A stretch of 7,254 nt of DNA from Acidobacteriota bacterium. Lineage in GTDB: Bacteria > Acidobacteriota > Terriglobia > Acidiferrales > UBA7541. Every line of letters begins with the position of its first letter. Position 1 is the stretch's first letter. Shown here one piece after another: positions 6,742-7,254 of this stretch. Below the pieces are notes generated by a model, which was not told where the DNA came from, did no database searches, and saw nothing but the letters and a program-made list of their open reading frames with translations. The translations under genes were made by a program, and so were the position numbers. The stretch lies in assembly GCA_003161195.1 (NCBI GenBank), contig PMOV01000033.1, positions 1 to 7,254 on the forward strand, in the 5' to 3' direction.

Positions 6742-7254
6742 CGTACTTCGGCGGCCAAAGAAATAGAAATCGGCATGTGACGTCTCATCCGGTTGTGCGG
6801 GATCAAACGGAAATGGATTTCCGGCGAAACCTTCTTGCTTCCACTCGCGGCCATTTTGCGCGATCCACGCCGTGAATTCACGATGACGCACATGCGCCGC
6901 GGGCGTTAAGCGGTCGTAGTTGCTCGCGTATATTCCGACGAACCGTTCCGCGCAGCCCAATAGCCTTCGCATGTACGCATCAAAAACGGAGTCTTCGACG
7001 AGATGATAAATAACGTCCAGCGACAGCGCTAGGTCGAACCTTCCCAGATCTTTAGGTAGCGCCTCGGCCAGGTAAAAACGTTTGGTCGGATCCCCAGCAA
7101 ACTGGTCACGGCATCGCTTGATTGCGCCGGCTGCGACATCCACACCGACATATGCCGGATATTGCGCCCGTTGCAGTTGCGCTCCATCCCCACAACCAAA
7201 CTCGATGACGCTGCGAATGTTTCGCGTGCCCACAAACTCATTCAAAACCTGCGC
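6739..7254 (-). CDS. Class I SAM-dependent methyltransferase (5' end outside window)
   Basis: The - strand frame is open from the right edge (7254) to the TAG at 6741-6739, 171 residues seen. A TTG at 7245 could serve as a start, but the frame continues upstream as AQVLNEF, which looks like the helix preceding the SAM domain, so I treat the gene as truncated. The Rossmann methyltransferase core is clear: VIEFGCGDG (fragment residues 16-24) is the glycine-rich SAM loop, GVDVA with Asp39 ends strand 2 and would bind the ribose, and FDLALSLDVIYHL (73-85) is the post-motif strand with the YHL that often follows it. The C-terminal part, HVRHREFTAWI and later SHADFYFFG, resembles small methyltransferases often found in glycan-modification clusters. 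The substrate is unknown and nothing in the window hints at it. It converges on the hydrolase-like gene with a 112-nt gap. Confidence 0.85.
   Translation of the reverse strand, partial: AQVLNEFVGTRNIRSVIEFGCGDGAQLQRAQYPAYVGVDVAAGAIKRCRDQFAGDPTKRFYLAEALPKDLGRFDLALSLDVIYHLVEDSVFDAYMRRLLGCAERFVGIYASNYDRLTPAAHVRHREFTAWIAQNGREWKQEGFAGNPFPFDPAQPDETSHADFYFFGRRST

Overview
The window looks like chromosomal DNA of an Acidobacteriota member (Terriglobia or Solibacter-like). The main reason is the first gene: the C-terminal part of an Oar-like TonB-dependent receptor of the type greatly expanded in that phylum. The moderately GC-rich composition and the two poorly characterised, Ala/Gly/Ser/Thr-rich exported proteins next to it agree. 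This placement is an inference from protein style, not from a marker gene.

Layout. On the + strand: (1) nt 1-1761, the 3' part of the outer-membrane receptor, open at the left edge; (2) nt 1847-3364, a large lipoprotein of unknown family, probably co-transcribed with the receptor; (3) a 385-nt non-coding gap with an AT-rich island and several small palindromes, probably carrying a promoter; (4) nt 3750-5477, a secreted protein with a strong Shine-Dalgarno that I read as a divergent PstS-like (type II periplasmic-binding) protein with a long extra N-lobe segment; (5) nt 5511-5557, a convincing rho-independent terminator; (6) nt 5598-6626, a secreted alpha/beta-hydrolase-fold protein whose nucleophile elbow lacks the serine; (7) a 112-nt convergent gap with two hairpins. 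On the - strand, nt 6739-7254 is a class I SAM-dependent methyltransferase, truncated by the right edge.

How the genes may work together. Four consecutive + strand genes all encode envelope or exported proteins: receptor, lipoprotein, binding protein and hydrolase-fold protein. That is compatible with surface capture of a nutrient or polymer, but no ABC permease, TonB/ExbBD gene, regulator or recognisable catabolic enzyme is present, so a joint function is only a hypothesis. The methyltransferase faces the other way and is probably unrelated. No RNA genes, CRISPR arrays, insertion sequences or phage genes were seen.
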